Made by a program: the position numbers and the translations under genes. Below the pieces are notes generated by a model, which saw nothing but the letters and a program-made list of their open reading frames with translations, was not told where the DNA came from and did no database searches. Shown here piece after piece: positions 62,051 through 64,000 of a stretch of 64,000 nt of DNA (positions within the stretch are counted from its first letter, which is position 1; every line of letters begins with the position of its first letter). Source of the stretch: Gibbula magus (Eukaryota; Mollusca; Gastropoda; Trochida; Trochidae); NCBI GenBank assembly GCA_936450465.1, contig OW388292.1:9505756-9569755 (forward strand). Reading direction: 5' to 3'.

Positions 62051-64000
62051 TACCACTTATCATAAAAGAGACTTTCCCACAGAGACACAGTGGAGAGAGA
62101 AAAATCAAGATGAATTATTGAATATGATAAACATTGATATTTTATTCCGTAACTGATGTTAAATTGGAAAATATAGGTGCATATTATTATATTAAAGATT
62201 TTTAGAGTAATTTTTTCCAGATATATATTTTGTTTTCAATTGAGAGACTAGACTTGAGTCTAAGAAAACAGCCATCAGTCATCTTTATAAGCCCATAAAT
62301 GGTTATAAAGTTTTGTACCTCATCATTGAAGGATTGCCCCAGTGACCTAACTAACAATGTAGTCACCGGTACAGACAACTTGTACTTTCAAGAGATAACT
62401 TTATAGCCCGGATACAAACAGGCTTGTGAGATTGCCAAACTCGCTCACTTCTTGCACATACAACAAACACAAAAGTGGAGATTTTTTAACTTTCGATATC
62501 AGCAGTGAGTAAAACAACAAGGTGAATATCCACGTAATCCATCTTTCAAAGTGAAGGAGTAACAACTCTTCCAGTAGTGTTACAAATGAGAGGGATTATC
62601 TACGTACAGTGGTGCAGTATCTCTATGAAACCTGGCCACTGGTACAGAGCTCTCGCAGACTACGATGATCGTACCTCAATGTTATAACTGTGAGTTAGGG
62701 GTGCCCTCAGCGCTAACGAGACTTAGTGAAGTTAGGGTCTAACAACCATAAAGAAACCTTAACTTAATTACTGACGTTAACCTTAACTCCCATTATTCAC
62801 CATTATAATGTGGTTACTTAAATAACTACCATTCACAATAATGCTTTGAGAAAGGAAGCCCAGGAAGAAAAGCTAGGAGAAAGCTTGATATCTTTGAACA
62901 ATGTTTGCTAGTGGATAGATAAATACAATTTCAGTGGTGGTAGGTATTTTTTTAAATTTCCAATTTTGATACATTTGTTAGATACTGAATAAGTATAATT
63001 TTCAAATCATTGATTCTCTTTCTGTGTAAGCAGAGCTTTATATCTACAGATTATCTATTTTAGAAAATAATGCTTTATCCATTTATATAGCTGCAGTGTT
63101 GTTCAATGCTGCAAAAACTCATACATTATTGAAACTGTCATCAAAAAGCCCTTTCTGGCATAACTAACAGTATGCCTGAAGTAACAAAAGTATGATTTTA
63201 ACCCATGTATCCTAACCTCTTTTGCCACGCTAATATTTTGGTTGAATGACACAATATTTTCAAATCATAGCTGCCATCAAAGAAAGATAGTTTGCAAATT
63301 AAGCTTCCTAGAATCACCTTTTTCTGAAAGAAAAGTCAAGAATTTAAAAGAAGGTTGAGGGTAGACACCCTGCCCTGTCCATATTTGAAGGGGTGTCAAG
63401 ACCAAACAAACAAACTTTAGTCTCAATGTAATAACAAAGATGTTATTACGAAAATTAGAGTTTCCTACAAACATTGATTTTAAAGACAATGATTTAAGTA
63501 TAATGCCTGTCAAACATATATTTGAAGGCAAGTATGATTCCCAAGGTGTATTCCCTCCCTGTACAATATCAAGCAGTTCTGGAGGAGAAGTCAATAATGA
63601 AAAGTTTACAAAAGCAGTTTTTACTATTCACAAGTTCTCTCTACTACCATTATCTCTACTTTGAAAAGAAACCTTTCATCTTCAATAAATCCTTTAGCTA
63701 ACAAATTTTGATGTGAAATAAGCATTTTCATACATACATGTAAATTACAATTGTCTCAATAGATCAAATAATCTTGCATGTAGGAGATAACTTTGTAAGA
63801 TCAATTTGAACTCAAGTGCTATCTCTAAAGATTACTCATTTGCTAAGTACATTTGTAAAGCAGAATTATTGAAAATACTCGGAGCCTCCTGATAACACAT
63901 TTTATTGAAAATTTAGTGTGTAGATTTAAAAAAACTACCAATAACACAGCAAGACAACATCACATGAATTGACAAACTTCAGTAAAGCATGGTATAACAG
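62051..64000. other. End of window; AT-rich, nothing recognised
   Basis: Open frames of 105 (63277-63594, minus) and 74 codons (63440-63664, plus) overlap each other. Neither has supportive splice sites or a known motif. Confidence 0.35.

Overview
This is eukaryotic nuclear DNA, most likely from a bivalve mollusc. It is AT-rich and gene-poor, and it carries GT-AG introns, many minisatellites and LINE/SINE debris. The lineage call rests mainly on several copies of a modular repeat: a leader, tandem cores of about 145-170 bp, an (ACGG)n-type microsatellite and a 3' hairpin. That is the layout known from 'pearl'-type elements of bivalves. I see no prokaryotic features, CRISPR array, rRNA or intact tRNA.

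I can support one host gene, on the minus strand. Four coding exons have proper splice sites and compatible phases: 50493-50609 (start ATG with an in-frame stop just upstream), 19413-19473, 10620-10712 and 8918-9060. They join into 414 nt, 138 codons, the N-terminal part of a protein that continues beyond the last donor. The introns are about 31.0, 8.7 and 1.6 kb. I do not recognise the protein. It has an acidic Ser/Glu stretch at the end of exon 1 and an Arg-rich basic patch in exon 4. Later exons must lie below 8918, possibly outside the window; I found only one weak candidate there.

Layout. 1-8917: probable downstream intron with two large minisatellites (25-bp unit at 3635-4925; G-rich at 7300-7975). 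8918-19473: exons 2-4, with a small TA-flanked MITE, a modular repeat of the 'GATGAGCT' family and one copy of the 'CCCCCGCC' family. 19474-50492: giant intron 1, full of arrays with units of 29, 39, about 16, 58, 27, 97, 40, 33, 35 and 23 bp, further modular elements and a fresh-looking 5'-truncated LINE with a perfect 13-bp target duplication. 50610-64000: upstream flank with a CRE and CCAAT box near the gene, a 12-bp array, three CCAATCA motifs, a tRNA-derived SINE, a repeat carrying five TCAAGGTCA nuclear-receptor sites, and a 21-bp array.

Most long open frames here are by-products of minisatellites. The most unusual items are the modular repeat families with shared ends and different cores, the 97-bp tandem array of hairpins, the nuclear-receptor-site repeat and the two retroposon insertions with target duplications. 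I found no convincing new multi-gene system.
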